Below, piece after piece: positions 16,088 to 24,660 of a stretch of DNA of 64,000 nucleotides (position 1 is its first letter; each line of letters starts with the position of its first letter). The notes beneath the pieces are model-generated. The model was given only the letters and a program-made list of their open reading frames with translations. It had not been told where the DNA came from and made no database searches. Made by a program: the position numbers and the translations under genes. The stretch is taken from the NCBI GenBank assembly GCA_046733475.1, contig JBKPPF010000001.1:36308-100307 (forward strand), given 5' to 3'. Source of the stretch: DATEOR01 sp046733475. Its GTDB lineage: Bacteria; Actinomycetota; Thermoleophilia; Gaiellales; Gaiellaceae.

Positions 16088-16885
16088 CTAGTTCACCAGC
16101 TTGCGCTCCATCGCATAGATCGCGATGCGCCACATGAGGAGCCCGAAGGCGACGATGACGGCGACGTGGTAGAGGTCGATCCACCCCTCGAAGCCGAACG
16201 CCGCGTCCCGCACGAGCTGGACGCAGTGGTACAGGGGATTGAACTGCGCGAGCACCTGGGCCCACTGCGGCAGGGTGTCGATCGGGAAGAACGTGCCGGC
16301 GACGAGGAAGAGCGGCGTGAGCACGGCGCTGATCACGTAGCTGAAGTTCTCGATCGACTTCGCGAAGCCGGCCACCGCGATCCCGAAGCAGGCCCAGCCG
16401 TAGCCCGCCAGGAATCCGATGAACGGCACGGTGAGCATCCCCCACGCGGGCGGCAGCCCGAAGACCATCGCAACGATGAGCGGCACACAGCCGTAGACGC
16501 CGGCGCGCGTCGCGATCCACAGTGCCTCGGCGGTGACGAGCTCTTCCGTGTCCACGGGCGCCGCCAGGATGGCGTCGTACGTGCGCTGGAACTGGTACTT
16601 CACGAACGTCCCGAACATGGCGGGAAAGGCGCTCGAGAACAGGACCGCGGTGGCCACTGTTCCCGTCCCGACGAACTCGACGTAGTCGTAGCCGCCGATC
16701 GTCGAGACGAGGGAGCCGAAGCCGAAGCCGAAGGCGAGTAGGTAGATCGTCGGCTCGACTGTCGAGGAGAAGGTGGCCGAGCGCCAGTACGAGGAGAAGT
16801 TGACGATCTCCCGCACGAGCACGCCGGTAAGAGCCGGCCGCTCGAGCCGGCCGATGCGCACCGCGCGGGCGGCACGCGTGGCCAC
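16088..16885 (-). CDS. ABC-2 type exporter permease
   Basis: 265 aa with six membrane helices. The family signature ALTGVLVREIVNFSSYWRSA near the start and VAGTFFPIDTLPQWAQVLAQFNPLYH near the end identify the drug/NodJ-type ABC-2 permeases. The start is GTG at 16885, overlapping the ATPase stop as TAGTG, so the two subunits are coupled. The stop abuts that of the MalT-like gene. The substrate is unknown; homologues export lipids, polysaccharides or drugs. Confidence 0.88.
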   Translation of the reverse strand: MATRAARAVRIGRLERPALTGVLVREIVNFSSYWRSATFSSTVEPTIYLLAFGFGFGSLVSTIGGYDYVEFVGTGTVATAVLFSSAFPAMFGTFVKYQFQRTYDAILAAPVDTEELVTAEALWIATRAGVYGCVPLIVAMVFGLPPAWGMLTVPFIGFLAGYGWACFGIAVAGFAKSIENFSYVISAVLTPLFLVAGTFFPIDTLPQWAQVLAQFNPLYHCVQLVRDAAFGFEGWIDLYHVAVIVAFGLLMWRIAIYAMERKLVN

Positions 16886-17784
16886 TAGTCGATCTCCTCG
16901 CCGGTGAGGAGGACGAAGACGTCTTCGAGGTTGGCCGGGCGCCGTTCGCCCTCGGGCGCCCTCCCGTCCGCTCCGTCGACCCCGAGCACGGCGATGCTCG
17001 TCCCGGTGCGCCGGGTGGGAAAGCCGTCGGTGCGCGCCTTTGCCTCGGCTTCGGCGAGCTGCGACGGAGAGCCGTAGACCTCGACGGCAGTTCGACCCGC
17101 GTGCTTCGCGATGAGCTCGGTCGGCTGCCCGGCGGCGATCCCCTCGCCGTGGGACATGATCAGGACGGTGTCCGCGAGGCGCTCGGCTTCCTCGATGTAG
17201 TGCGTCGACATTAGAATCGTCGTCCCCTCGGCCCGGAGGGCGTCGATGAGCGCCCAGAGCTCTTGCCGCACCTGCGGGTCGAGGCCGACGGTCGGCTCGT
17301 CGAGGAGGACGAGGCGTGGCCGGTGAACCAGAGCGCGCGCGATGAGGAGCCGGCGGCGCATCCCGCCGGAGAGCTTGTCCACGCGCGTGTCGCGCCGGTC
17401 ACCGAGGTTGGCCATTTCGAGGGCGGCTTCGATGGCCGCGCGCCTCCCGTTGCGTCCGATGCGGTACAGGTGCGTGAAGACGAGCAGGTTCTGCTCGACG
17501 GTCAGCGTCACGTCGAGGTTGTCGAGCTGCGGCGCGACGCCGCACTCGGCGCGCGCGGCCTTCGACTCCTCGGGCAAACGGAATCCCAGCACCTCGAGCT
17601 CGCCGTCGTCGGCGATCGCCTGCGCCGTCAGGAGGCGCATCGTCGTCGACTTACCGGCGCCGTTGGGCCCGAGCAGGCCGACGCACGTGCCTTCTGGCAC
17701 GTCGAGATCGAGGCCGTTCACGGCCGTGATGGAGCCGTAGCGCTTGACCACGCCCCGCAATCGGATCGCCAGCCCGTCGCGCAC
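16885..17784 (-). CDS. ABC-2 type exporter ATP-binding protein (DrrA-like)
   Basis: 299 aa from GTG 17784. Walker A is LLGPNGAGKSTTMRLL, the ABC signature is DKLSGGMRRRLLIARAL, Walker B is LVLLDEPTVGLDPQ, and the H-loop is STHYIEEAERLAD. The C-terminal ~75 residues form the accessory domain typical of DrrA/CcmA-like exporters. The open frame runs 260 nt further upstream across the divergent AraC gene without homology, so the GTG start is preferred. Forms an exporter with the permease at 16088. No ribosome-binding site is evident, so it may be leaderless. Confidence 0.88.
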   Translation of the reverse strand: MRDGLAIRLRGVVKRYGSITAVNGLDLDVPEGTCVGLLGPNGAGKSTTMRLLTAQAIADDGELEVLGFRLPEESKAARAECGVAPQLDNLDVTLTVEQNLLVFTHLYRIGRNGRRAAIEAALEMANLGDRRDTRVDKLSGGMRRRLLIARALVHRPRLVLLDEPTVGLDPQVRQELWALIDALRAEGTTILMSTHYIEEAERLADTVLIMSHGEGIAAGQPTELIAKHAGRTAVEVYGSPSQLAEAEAKARTDGFPTRRTGTSIAVLGVDGADGRAPEGERRPANLEDVFVLLTGEEID

Positions 17785-17836
17785 GATTTCAGCATGCCAG
17801 TTTGAACTTCTCGCCCGGTTCGACGTCTGAACGAAT

Positions 17837-18745
17837 GTGCAGGCAGACACGATCCACCGGACCCTGTTCGAAAACGAGCGGATCGTCCTCGGAGAGTTCT
17901 GGTGCCCGCCCGAAAGCCGCTGCTGGCGCGGGCTCAACACCGTTTCGGCGGTGCCCCACGTGATCTTCCCGCGGACACCCGTGACGATCCGCCAGCTCGG
18001 TCGCGAGCCGGTCGTTTGCGACCGCAACCACGTCCTCTTCTTCAACCCGGGACAGCGCTTCTTCCGCTCACTGAGAAGCCGCGACGGCGACCGCTCCTAC
18101 TACGTGGAGCTCGCGCCCGAGCTCATGTTCAACCTCGCGCGGCTGACGAGCTTCCCCTTTGCTTTCGGGCCGTGCGACCCCGACGTGTTCCTCCTGCAGC
18201 GGCTCGCCGTGAGACACCTTCGCGAGCCAAGCCCCGATCCGCTCCTGGTCGAGGCGAGCATCATCGAGGCGGTCGGGATCGCGTTGGAGCGCGCGCGGCG
18301 CTTCCACCGCCTCCGCGCGAAGGGCAGAGAGACGACTCGCGCGGCGCACCGGGAGATCGTCGATCAGACGAAGGAGCTCCTCGCCGCACGGTTCCGGGAG
18401 CGGCTCACCATGGGCGAGATCGCAGGCGCGATCGGCGTCTCGCGCTTCCACCTCAGCCGCGTGTTCCGCTCCAGCACGGGCTTCTCTCTGCACGGTTACC
18501 GAAACCAGCTGCGGCTGCGAGCCGCCCTCGAGCGCATCGCCGATCCCGAGACCCGGCTGCCCGCCCTCGCCGCGGAGCTCGGGTTCTCGGGCCACAGCCA
18601 TTTCACGGCAGCCTTCCGCGAGACCTTCGGGGTCGCTCCCTCCGAGCTGCGCGGGCGGGTGACACGGTCGCGGCTTCAGGACGTTCTCGACCGTCACTCG
18701 GCTAGCAAGATCGTGCCTCTTTCGGCCGCCTCTGGCTGCGACTGA
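17837..18745 (+). CDS. AraC-family transcriptional regulator
   Basis: 302 aa, GTG start. The N-terminal ~150 residues are a cupin-like sensing domain. The C-terminal double helix-turn-helix is clear: MGEIAGAIGVSRFHLSRVFR, then LHGYRNQLRLRAALERI and LGFSGHSHFTAAFRETFG followed by PSELR. It is divergent from the ABC exporter with 52 nt between starts, so it probably controls that exporter and itself. The effector is unknown. Confidence 0.88.
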   Translation: MQADTIHRTLFENERIVLGEFWCPPESRCWRGLNTVSAVPHVIFPRTPVTIRQLGREPVVCDRNHVLFFNPGQRFFRSLRSRDGDRSYYVELAPELMFNLARLTSFPFAFGPCDPDVFLLQRLAVRHLREPSPDPLLVEASIIEAVGIALERARRFHRLRAKGRETTRAAHREIVDQTKELLAARFRERLTMGEIAGAIGVSRFHLSRVFRSSTGFSLHGYRNQLRLRAALERIADPETRLPALAAELGFSGHSHFTAAFRETFGVAPSELRGRVTRSRLQDVLDRHSASKIVPLSAASGCD

Positions 18746-18862
18746 GGCCCGCTTCCACGCGACTCGGGCGCCGTTTACCGACCGCGCAACAACGTGTCAG
18801 CCCGGCCAAACACGGCGGGCAAGACCACGTCTTCACTCCTCGACGACACCAAGGAGGCAGGC

Positions 18863-20527
18863 GTGAAACTGAACAGGCGTTTCGCTGCAGTACCGGCGGT
18901 CCTCGCGGCCGCCCTCCTCGCGGCCGCAGGCTGCGGCGGGAGCGACAGCGGAGGGAATTCGGCTCCGACGAGCGGTGGCTCGGCCGAAGCTCCGGCGGCG
19001 GAGCAGGTCATCACGGTCGGGTGGGGGGCCGAGCCGCCCTCGCTCGACCCGGGCCTCGCGACCGACACGACGTCCTCCAACATCCTCGTGAACATCATGG
19101 ATCCGCTCGTGCGCCTGGGCGACGACCTGGAGCCGGTGCCGAGCCTTGCGGAGAGCTGGGAGACGAGCAAGGACGGAAAGACCGTCACCTTCCACCTCCG
19201 CTCCGACGGACAGTGGACGAACGGCGACCCGGTCACCGCGCAGGACTTCGAGTATTCGTGGAAGCGCACGATCTCCCCTGAGCTCGCCGCGGACTACGCG
19301 TACCAGTTCTACGGAATCGTCGGCGCCGCTGACTACAACGCCTGCCAGAAGAGCTGCGAGTCGCTCGCCGACAAGGTCGGCGTGAAGGCTCTCGACGAGA
19401 CGACGCTCGAGGTGAACCTGACGACGCCGCAGCCGTGGTTCATCCAGCAGGTCAGCCACACGTCGTTCCTCGCGGTGCATCCCGCCACCGTCGAGCAGTT
19501 CGGCGACAGCTGGACGGATCCGAAGAACATCGTCACCGACGGGCCGTTCAAGCTCGAGTCATGGGAGCACGATGCGTCGATCGACCTCGTGAAGTGGGAC
19601 GACTGGCGCGACGCCGCCGACGTCACCCTCACGCGGGTGAACGGCAAGATCATCGTCGACGGGACGACGCGGGTTCAGTCGTTCGAGGCCGGCGAGGTCG
19701 ATGCGCTCGACGCCGGGGGCCTGCCGCCGGACGAGATCGCGCGGCTCAAGGAGACCCCGGAGTACGAGTCCTATCCCGCGCTCGGGACGTATTACTACGG
19801 CTTCAACCTCGAGAACCTGCCCGACGTGCATGAGCGGCAGGCGCTGTCGCTCGCCATCGACCGGCGGACGATCGTGGACAACATCGCGCAGGCCGACCAG
19901 GTGCCGGCAACCGGCTTCTCGCCGAAGGGCCTCCCGGGATTCGACAGCTTCAATCCGAATTCGCCCTGGACGCCCGAGAACGGCGACATCGACGCCGCCA
20001 AGGACGCGATGTCGCAGGCGCAGAACCCGAAGACGAGCCTCAACCTCTTCTTCAACGACTCGCCGGGCCACAAGGAGATCGCCACCGCCGTGCAGGCGAA
20101 CTGGGACGAGCTCGGGGTCACGACGACGTTGAAGCAGCAGGAGTGGGCGCAGTTCCTGGAGTTCCTCGGCCCGCCGCCCAACAAGGCAGTGGACGTCTAC
20201 CGGAACGGGTGGATCGGCGACTACGTCGATGCCATCAACTTCCTGGAGCTCTGGACCTGCGATTCGGGCAACAACAACTCCAACTACTGCGACGAGGACT
20301 ATGACGCGCTGCTCGAGCAGGCTCGCCAGACGCCGGAAGACGCGGCCCGCTACGAGATCTACGGCCAGCTCGAGGACAAGCTCCTCGGCCAGGATGGCGC
20401 GCTGCCCCTCTCACCGATCTACTGGTACACGTACCCGAACCTGGAGAAGCTTTCCATCAAGGACAGCTTCACGGTCAATCTCCTCAACCAGATCGACCTG
20501 ACGAAGGTGGTCGTCAGGGAGCAATAG
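18863..20527 (+). CDS. Oligopeptide/peptide ABC transporter substrate-binding lipoprotein (SBP_bac_5)
   Basis: 554 aa from GTG 18863 with AAGGAGG upstream. A basic N-terminus and hydrophobic stretch lead to a lipobox (LLAAAGC, Cys about residue 24), then a Ser/Gly linker. The family fold begins with ITVGWGAEPPSLDPGLATDT and contains the OppA-type VTFHLRSDGQWTNGDPVTAQ and DFEYSWKR. It should bind peptides outside the membrane. No permease or ATPase genes accompany it, so it is an orphan binding protein that must borrow a transporter. A strong terminator-like structure follows. Confidence 0.9.
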   Translation: MKLNRRFAAVPAVLAAALLAAAGCGGSDSGGNSAPTSGGSAEAPAAEQVITVGWGAEPPSLDPGLATDTTSSNILVNIMDPLVRLGDDLEPVPSLAESWETSKDGKTVTFHLRSDGQWTNGDPVTAQDFEYSWKRTISPELAADYAYQFYGIVGAADYNACQKSCESLADKVGVKALDETTLEVNLTTPQPWFIQQVSHTSFLAVHPATVEQFGDSWTDPKNIVTDGPFKLESWEHDASIDLVKWDDWRDAADVTLTRVNGKIIVDGTTRVQSFEAGEVDALDAGGLPPDEIARLKETPEYESYPALGTYYYGFNLENLPDVHERQALSLAIDRRTIVDNIAQADQVPATGFSPKGLPGFDSFNPNSPWTPENGDIDAAKDAMSQAQNPKTSLNLFFNDSPGHKEIATAVQANWDELGVTTTLKQQEWAQFLEFLGPPPNKAVDVYRNGWIGDYVDAINFLELWTCDSGNNNSNYCDEDYDALLEQARQTPEDAARYEIYGQLEDKLLGQDGALPLSPIYWYTYPNLEKLSIKDSFTVNLLNQIDLTKVVVREQ

Positions 20528-20533
20528 GGCACT

Positions 20534-20576
20534 CCCCACCACCTGTCACCGGCGGGTGGGGCGCGTCCGGCGCCCC
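20534..20576 (+). terminator. Tandem GC-rich hairpins after the binding-protein gene
   Basis: CCCCACC (20534-20540) pairs with GGTGGGG (20555-20561), and GGGGCGC (20558-20564) pairs with GCGCCCC (20570-20576). The two stems overlap, so they are mutually exclusive. No U tract follows. Confidence 0.45.
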
Positions 20577-20699
20577 GCCCGCCCCTCCATCGGCCGCCCC
20601 AGCGCTCGTTAGAACACGATGTGTATGGGCGCCGCGTCCGGGTACGCATATGGGGCGGGGGCTGATTTAGCGGTCCCGGCGAACCCAAGGAGGGCGACA

Positions 20700-21077
20700 A
20701 TGGAACGTTCGTACACGACCACCGAACCATGGACGTACCGCGACGTTGACACGCTTGGCGTGGACATGACTCGCGGGGTCGATCTCACCGGCTTCGAGAT
20801 CGAGGCGACCGACGGCGGGATCGGTAAGATCGACGAGGCGACCTACGACGTCGGCTCGAGCTACGTCGTCGTCGACACCGGCCCTTGGATCTTCGGCAAG
20901 AAGGTCATGCTCCCGGCCGCGGTGATCCAGCGCGTCGACCTCGATTCGCAGACGGTTGTCGTCGACCGAAGCAAGGACGAGATCAAGAACTCGCCCGAGT
21001 TCGACGAGGACGCGTACCAGGAGCAGGGGTACCGCTCTCAGCTCGGCTCGTACTACTACAGCGACACGGACCGGTAG
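20700..21077 (+). CDS. PRC-barrel domain protein
   Basis: 125 aa from ATG 20700 with AAGGAGGGCGAC upstream. The PRC-barrel core spans roughly residues 22-85: GFEIEATDGGIGKIDEATYD, YVVVDTGPWIFGKKVMLPAA and RVDLDSQTVVVDRSKDEIKN. The acidic, tyrosine-rich tail ends in QLGSYYYSDTDR. PRC barrels occur in photosynthetic reaction centres, RimM and many stress proteins of unknown role; this single-domain soluble form belongs to the last group. Monocistronic, with its own terminator. Confidence 0.8.
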   Translation: MERSYTTTEPWTYRDVDTLGVDMTRGVDLTGFEIEATDGGIGKIDEATYDVGSSYVVVDTGPWIFGKKVMLPAAVIQRVDLDSQTVVVDRSKDEIKNSPEFDEDAYQEQGYRSQLGSYYYSDTDR

Positions 21078-21101
21078 CTCGGGCCGCCCGTGTAGGAGAG
21101 G

Positions 21102-21125
21102 GAACGGCCGCTCCGGCGGCCGTTC
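21102..21125 (+). terminator. Intrinsic terminator after PRC-barrel gene
   Basis: GAACGGCCG (21102-21110) pairs perfectly with CGGCCGTTC (21117-21125) around a 6-nt loop, followed by TCGTTTCTCC. It lies 25 bases past the stop of the PRC-barrel gene. Confidence 0.75.
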
Positions 21126-21150
21126 TCGTTTCTCCGTCAAACTGCGCATC

Positions 21151-21813
21151 GTGGCGATCCACGACATCACCGTCCCCATCCGGGCGGACATGCCGATCTA
21201 CGCCGGCGACCCGGACGTCGAGCTCGAGCGTGCGTCGTCGATCGCCGACGGCGGCCATGCCAACGTGAGCAAGCTCTCGATGGGGGTGCACACCGGAACG
21301 CACGTGGACGCGCCGGTGCACTTCATCGAAGGTGCCCCGGGAATGGAGAGCGTGTCCCTGGACGCGCTCTGCGGGCCGGCAGTCGTCGTCGACGCGACGT
21401 CGATCTCCGGTGGCTCCATCGGGCAGTCCGACTTGGAGGCAATCGACATCACTCCCGGCGCGGAGCGGGTCCTCCTCAAGACCCGTAACTCCGAGCTCTG
21501 GAACCGGAAGGAGTTCACCCGCGACTTCCTGAGGCTGGATGGGAGCGGTGCGCGTTTCGTCGTGGCGCGCGGGATCCGCACGATCGGCATCGACTACCTC
21601 TCGGTCGGGGACCGCGAGGCGCACCGCGAGCTCCTTGGAGCCGGAGTCGTCCCCATCGAGGGCCTCGACCTGAGGCAGATCGAGCCAGGCGAGTACACCC
21701 TCGTCTGCCTTCCGCTCGACCTGGTCGGGTCGGACGGTGCTCCGGCTCGCGCGATCCTGATCGACTACAGCCGGATCTCGAGCGAACGCACGCCGGTCAT
21801 CTCCAGCCAGTAG
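21151..21813 (+). CDS. Cyclase-family protein (kynurenine-formamidase-like metallohydrolase)
   Basis: 220 aa from GTG 21151. The hallmark metal-binding motif HTGTHVDAPVHF (HxGTHxDxPxHF) lies at about residue 49. The N-terminus HDITVPIRADMPIYAGDPDV and the C-terminal EGLDLRQIEPGEYTLVCLPL are also typical. Members hydrolyse formylkynurenine or cyclic amides; which reaction applies here cannot be told, and no other kynurenine gene is near. The longer open frame upstream covers the PRC terminator and is rejected. Its end overlaps the convergent DUF6510 gene by 49 nt. Confidence 0.83.
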   Translation: MAIHDITVPIRADMPIYAGDPDVELERASSIADGGHANVSKLSMGVHTGTHVDAPVHFIEGAPGMESVSLDALCGPAVVVDATSISGGSIGQSDLEAIDITPGAERVLLKTRNSELWNRKEFTRDFLRLDGSGARFVVARGIRTIGIDYLSVGDREAHRELLGAGVVPIEGLDLRQIEPGEYTLVCLPLDLVGSDGAPARAILIDYSRISSERTPVISSQ

Positions 21814-22028
21814 CGGGAGTCTCCGTCGTGTGCGACGCGAAGAAGAACACCCTGGCAACCAGGGCAGCGGACGACGATCCCCGGGGCGTGGGAGTAGACG
21901 TTGGTGCTGCCCACCGCTGCGACAGCGCCGCAATTGGCGCACGTGCCGACCGCGGTCGTGACCTCGAAGGCAAACAGCTGCTCCAGGTCTCCTGCCGCCG
22001 CGTTTCCGTCCAGCTTCAGCTCGGTCAT
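21765..22028 (-). CDS. DUF6510-family zinc-ribbon protein
   Basis: 87 aa. Begins MTELKLDGNAAAGDLEQLFA, the family's opening. It carries two knuckles, TCANCGAV and VRCPGCQGV, expected to bind one zinc ion. It is the last gene of a three-gene operon with the flavin reductase (2 nt upstream) and the Moco oxidoreductase; I recall this linkage from other actinobacteria, which suggests a maturation or electron-transfer accessory role. Its 3' end overlaps the convergent cyclase gene. Confidence 0.78.
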   Translation of the reverse strand: MTELKLDGNAAAGDLEQLFAFEVTTAVGTCANCGAVAAVGSTNVYSHAPGIVVRCPGCQGVLLRVAHDGDSRYWLEMTGVRSLEIRL

Positions 22029-22030
22029 GT

Positions 22031-22792
22031 TCAGCCTCCTGTCGGCCCGAATCTCTCTGTCTTAATCCGATGTGGCGGCAGCCCGCTGTCCACGAGCGCG
22101 GATGCCACCGTTTCGACGAAACCCGTCGGTCCGCAGACGTAGGCGAGGGGGTCCTCCGCCGCCGGCCAGCCCACGTCGTCGAGAAGCTCGCGATCGACGC
22201 GGCGCCCGAAGCCCCGCCATCCCTCCGGCTGGTCGCGCGTGAGCGTGAAGAACGCCTCGAATCCGTCGCTGCGGCCGGCCAGCTCCTCGAGCTCCTCGCG
22301 GTAGATCAGGTCGTCCGCGCGCTTCGCGGAGTAGAGGAGCCGCATCGGCGCATCGCTTCCAGCCGAACGCCGGTGGCGGACCATCGCCATGAGCGGCACG
22401 ACGCCGGAGCCGCCCCCGAGGAGGAGGACAGGCCCCCCCTGACCCGCTTCCCAGACGAAATAGCCGCCGATCGGCCCGCGGAGCTCGAGCTTGTCACCGA
22501 CTACGAGCACGTCGGTCAGGTAGGGGGAAACCTCGCCGTCGGCCAGCCGCTCCACGGTCAGGGCGAGGCGGCCATCCTCCGGTGCCGAGGCGATCGAGTA
22601 GCTCCGCTGCGCCTGGTAGCCGTCCTCGGCGGTCAGGCGGACGTCGACGTGCTGTCCGGCGAGATGCCCGGGCCAGTCCGGCGCATCCAGGACGAGCGTC
22701 TTCACGTCTTGCGTTTCCTCGACGAGCTCCGCGACGTCGCAAAGCTGCCACGTCAGCGGCTTCAGTCGCCCCAGTACCGCTGCTCCCGCCAT
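22031..22792 (-). CDS. FAD/NAD(P)-binding oxidoreductase, ferredoxin-reductase type
   Basis: 253 aa from ATG 22792. FAD-binding beta barrel with QRSYSIASAP (RxYS motif, about residue 63), NAD(P) domain with LLLGGGSGVVPLMAMVRHRR, and the late CGPTGFVE that contacts the nicotinamide. No 2Fe-2S domain is attached, so it should pass electrons to a separate partner. It overlaps the 3' end of the molybdopterin oxidoreductase gene by 31 nt, which makes that protein the likely partner. Confidence 0.87.
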   Translation of the reverse strand: MAGAAVLGRLKPLTWQLCDVAELVEETQDVKTLVLDAPDWPGHLAGQHVDVRLTAEDGYQAQRSYSIASAPEDGRLALTVERLADGEVSPYLTDVLVVGDKLELRGPIGGYFVWEAGQGGPVLLLGGGSGVVPLMAMVRHRRSAGSDAPMRLLYSAKRADDLIYREELEELAGRSDGFEAFFTLTRDQPEGWRGFGRRVDRELLDDVGWPAAEDPLAYVCGPTGFVETVASALVDSGLPPHRIKTERFGPTGG

Positions 22793-23382
22793 GGGTCTCC
22801 GTACATGTGGTACCCCAGCGCCTCCCAGAAGCCCGGCTCGTCGTGGTCCGCCAGGCCGAGCCCGCGCACCCACTTCGCGCTCTTCCAGAAATAGAGGTGG
22901 GGGACGAGCAGACGAGCGGGTCCGCCGTGCTCGGGATCGAGCGGCTCGTCGTCGTAGCCGAATGCGACCCAGGCCTTGCCGTCGCTCACGTCTTCGAGCG
23001 GCAGGTTCGTCGTGTAGCCACCGTCACAGAACGCGATGACGTAGGCGGCGTCGTGCTCGACCTGAGCGAGCAGCGTGTCCACGGACACCCCTTCCCAGAC
23101 CGTGTCGAGCTTCGACCACTTCGTGACGCAGTGGATGTCCTTCGTCATCGTCTCGCTCGGAAGCCCGCGGAACTCCTCCCACGTCCACGTTTTCGGCTCG
23201 GCCACCTCGCCGGTGATGGTGAAGGTCCACTCCTCGAGCGGCGTCTGCGGCGTCGGGCCCGCCGACAGCACGGGGAAATCGTCGACCAGGTACTGGCCGG
23301 GAGGGACCCGGCCGGAGTCCCCTTCCTCCCGGCGGCGGCCCTGGAACCCGCGCGACACGAAGCTCACGCGTGCATTCAACAC
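22762..23382 (-). CDS. Molybdopterin-dependent oxidoreductase, sulfite-oxidase fold
   Basis: 206 aa. Contains GEVAEPKTWTWEEFRGLPSE, the cysteine Mo ligand in KDIHCVTKWSKLDTVWEGV (about residue 85) and GGPARLLVPHLYFWKSAKWV near the end, all typical of SUOX/YedY-fold enzymes. No twin-arginine signal or heme domain is attached, so it is probably cytoplasmic. First gene of the operon with the flavin reductase and DUF6510 protein, which suggests a NAD(P)H-linked reductase. The substrate is unknown; sulfoxides are a guess from relatives. Confidence 0.87.
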   Translation of the reverse strand: MLNARVSFVSRGFQGRRREEGDSGRVPPGQYLVDDFPVLSAGPTPQTPLEEWTFTITGEVAEPKTWTWEEFRGLPSETMTKDIHCVTKWSKLDTVWEGVSVDTLLAQVEHDAAYVIAFCDGGYTTNLPLEDVSDGKAWVAFGYDDEPLDPEHGGPARLLVPHLYFWKSAKWVRGLGLADHDEPGFWEALGYHMYGDPWREQRYWGD

Positions 23383-23491
23383 CCCCGCGGCTCCGGGCGA
23401 AAGGGAATTCAGAATCCGTTAACAGCCTGGTCACACGAGCGCAAGGAGGTCCGGGAAGCGTGTTCCTCGACTACGACCAGGAGGGAGCACC

Positions 23492-23935
23492 ATGAAGAGG
23501 AAACTTGCGCTTGCCGGCTTCGCCGCATGCCTCGCGGCGTTCTTTTCGGCCGGGGCGTTCGCCGCGGGCCCGCCCGCCCCGTCCTTCTATGTGGACGGAA
23601 CGCTCTACAGCACGGTCGGCACGCCCACCGACTTCACGAAGACGGGCGCACCGGCGTCGAGCTTCGACACGATCTACCAGTTCTTCGGAGCCCAAACGTA
23701 CAACGTCGCCACCGCTGCGCCTGGGGACCCGGGCTTCAACGGCGGCCGCTGGCGTGTGATCGGCGTGTCGTTCGCCGACTACGACGTTGCCCTCGCGGCA
23801 CACGACGCGAACGGCAGCGGCGACTTCGACACCACCGCCGAGGTGCAGGCGGCCCTGGCCGACGGAAGTGCAGTCAGCCTCGGCGTCGTCAAGTCGTTCG
23901 AATGTCCCGTGATCCGGATGCCCGGGAACAACTAG
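23492..23935 (+). CDS. Secreted protein of unknown function
   Basis: 147 aa with a clear Sec signal peptide (MKRKLALAGFAACLAAFFSA, cleavage after AFA about residue 24). The mature part has YVDGTLYSTVGTPTDFTKTG and RWRVIGVSFADYDVALAAHD plus a DANGSGDFDTTAEV segment that resembles a calcium-loop-like acidic turn. I do not recognise a family. GGAGGGAGC precedes the ATG. It is followed 47 nt later by a two-component system. Confidence 0.7.
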   Translation: MKRKLALAGFAACLAAFFSAGAFAAGPPAPSFYVDGTLYSTVGTPTDFTKTGAPASSFDTIYQFFGAQTYNVATAAPGDPGFNGGRWRVIGVSFADYDVALAAHDANGSGDFDTTAEVQAALADGSAVSLGVVKSFECPVIRMPGNN

Positions 23936-23982
23936 CGCAGCAGGCTTTCGTCACGGCCTGTTCGACGGCACACTGACAGGAG

Positions 23983-24660
23983 ATGGAAACCGTTCTGGTC
24001 GTCGACGACGAACCGACGCTTCGCGAAGTCGTCGTCCGTTACCTCGAGCGGGCGGGCTACCGTGCGCTCGAGGCGGGCGACGGCGACGAGGCCGAGGTGC
24101 TGCTGCGAAACCAACCGCCGGACCTCGTCATCCTGGACCTGATGTTGCCGGGAACCGATGGGCTCGAGCTTTGCCGGCGGATCCGTGAAGACTCGGCCCT
24201 CCCGGTGATCATGCTGACAGCGCGCGGGGAGGAGGCAGACCGGATCGTCGGGCTGGAGCTCGGCGCCGACGACTATGTGACGAAGCCCTTCTCGCCGCGC
24301 GAGCTCGTCGCGCGTGTGCGAACGGTGCTGCGCCGGACGTACGGACCGGTCGAGGCGCGCGACCGCATCCAGCACGGCGACTTGACCCTCGACTCGGAGA
24401 CGCGGGATGTCCGCAAGTCAGGGCGCCTCGTCTCACTGACCGCCCGGGAGTTCGATCTCCTCTGGTTTCTCGCCTCGCATCCGCGGCGGGTGTTTTCGCG
24501 GGAGCACCTCATGAGCCGTGTCTGGGGTTACGAGCCCGCATACGACACGGGGACCGTGACCGTTCACATCCGCCGTCTGCGCGCGAAGATCGAGGACGAC
24601 GCCGCCCGGCCTCGTCACATCGAGACGGTCTGGGGCGTCGGCTACAGGTTCTCGCCGTGA
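23983..24660 (+). CDS. OmpR/PhoB-family response regulator
   Basis: 225 aa. Receiver domain with VVDDEP (acidic pocket), phospho-acceptor in LVILDLMLPGTDG (about residue 50), MLTAR and YVTKPFSPRELVARV. The winged helix at the C-terminus includes LTAREFDLLWFLASHPRRVF, SRVWGYEPAYDTGTVTVHIR and VWGVGYRF. GAGATGG region upstream; ATG 23983. Overlaps the kinase start by 4 nt, so they are a cognate pair. Confidence 0.92.
   Translation: METVLVVDDEPTLREVVVRYLERAGYRALEAGDGDEAEVLLRNQPPDLVILDLMLPGTDGLELCRRIREDSALPVIMLTARGEEADRIVGLELGADDYVTKPFSPRELVARVRTVLRRTYGPVEARDRIQHGDLTLDSETRDVRKSGRLVSLTAREFDLLWFLASHPRRVFSREHLMSRVWGYEPAYDTGTVTVHIRRLRAKIEDDAARPRHIETVWGVGYRFSP

Noticed and set aside
19630..19644. TCACGCGGGTGAA inside the peptide-binding protein gene, one base from the palindrome consensus
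   Set aside because: It is internal to a coding region, not perfectly palindromic, and encodes ordinary residues of the binding protein.
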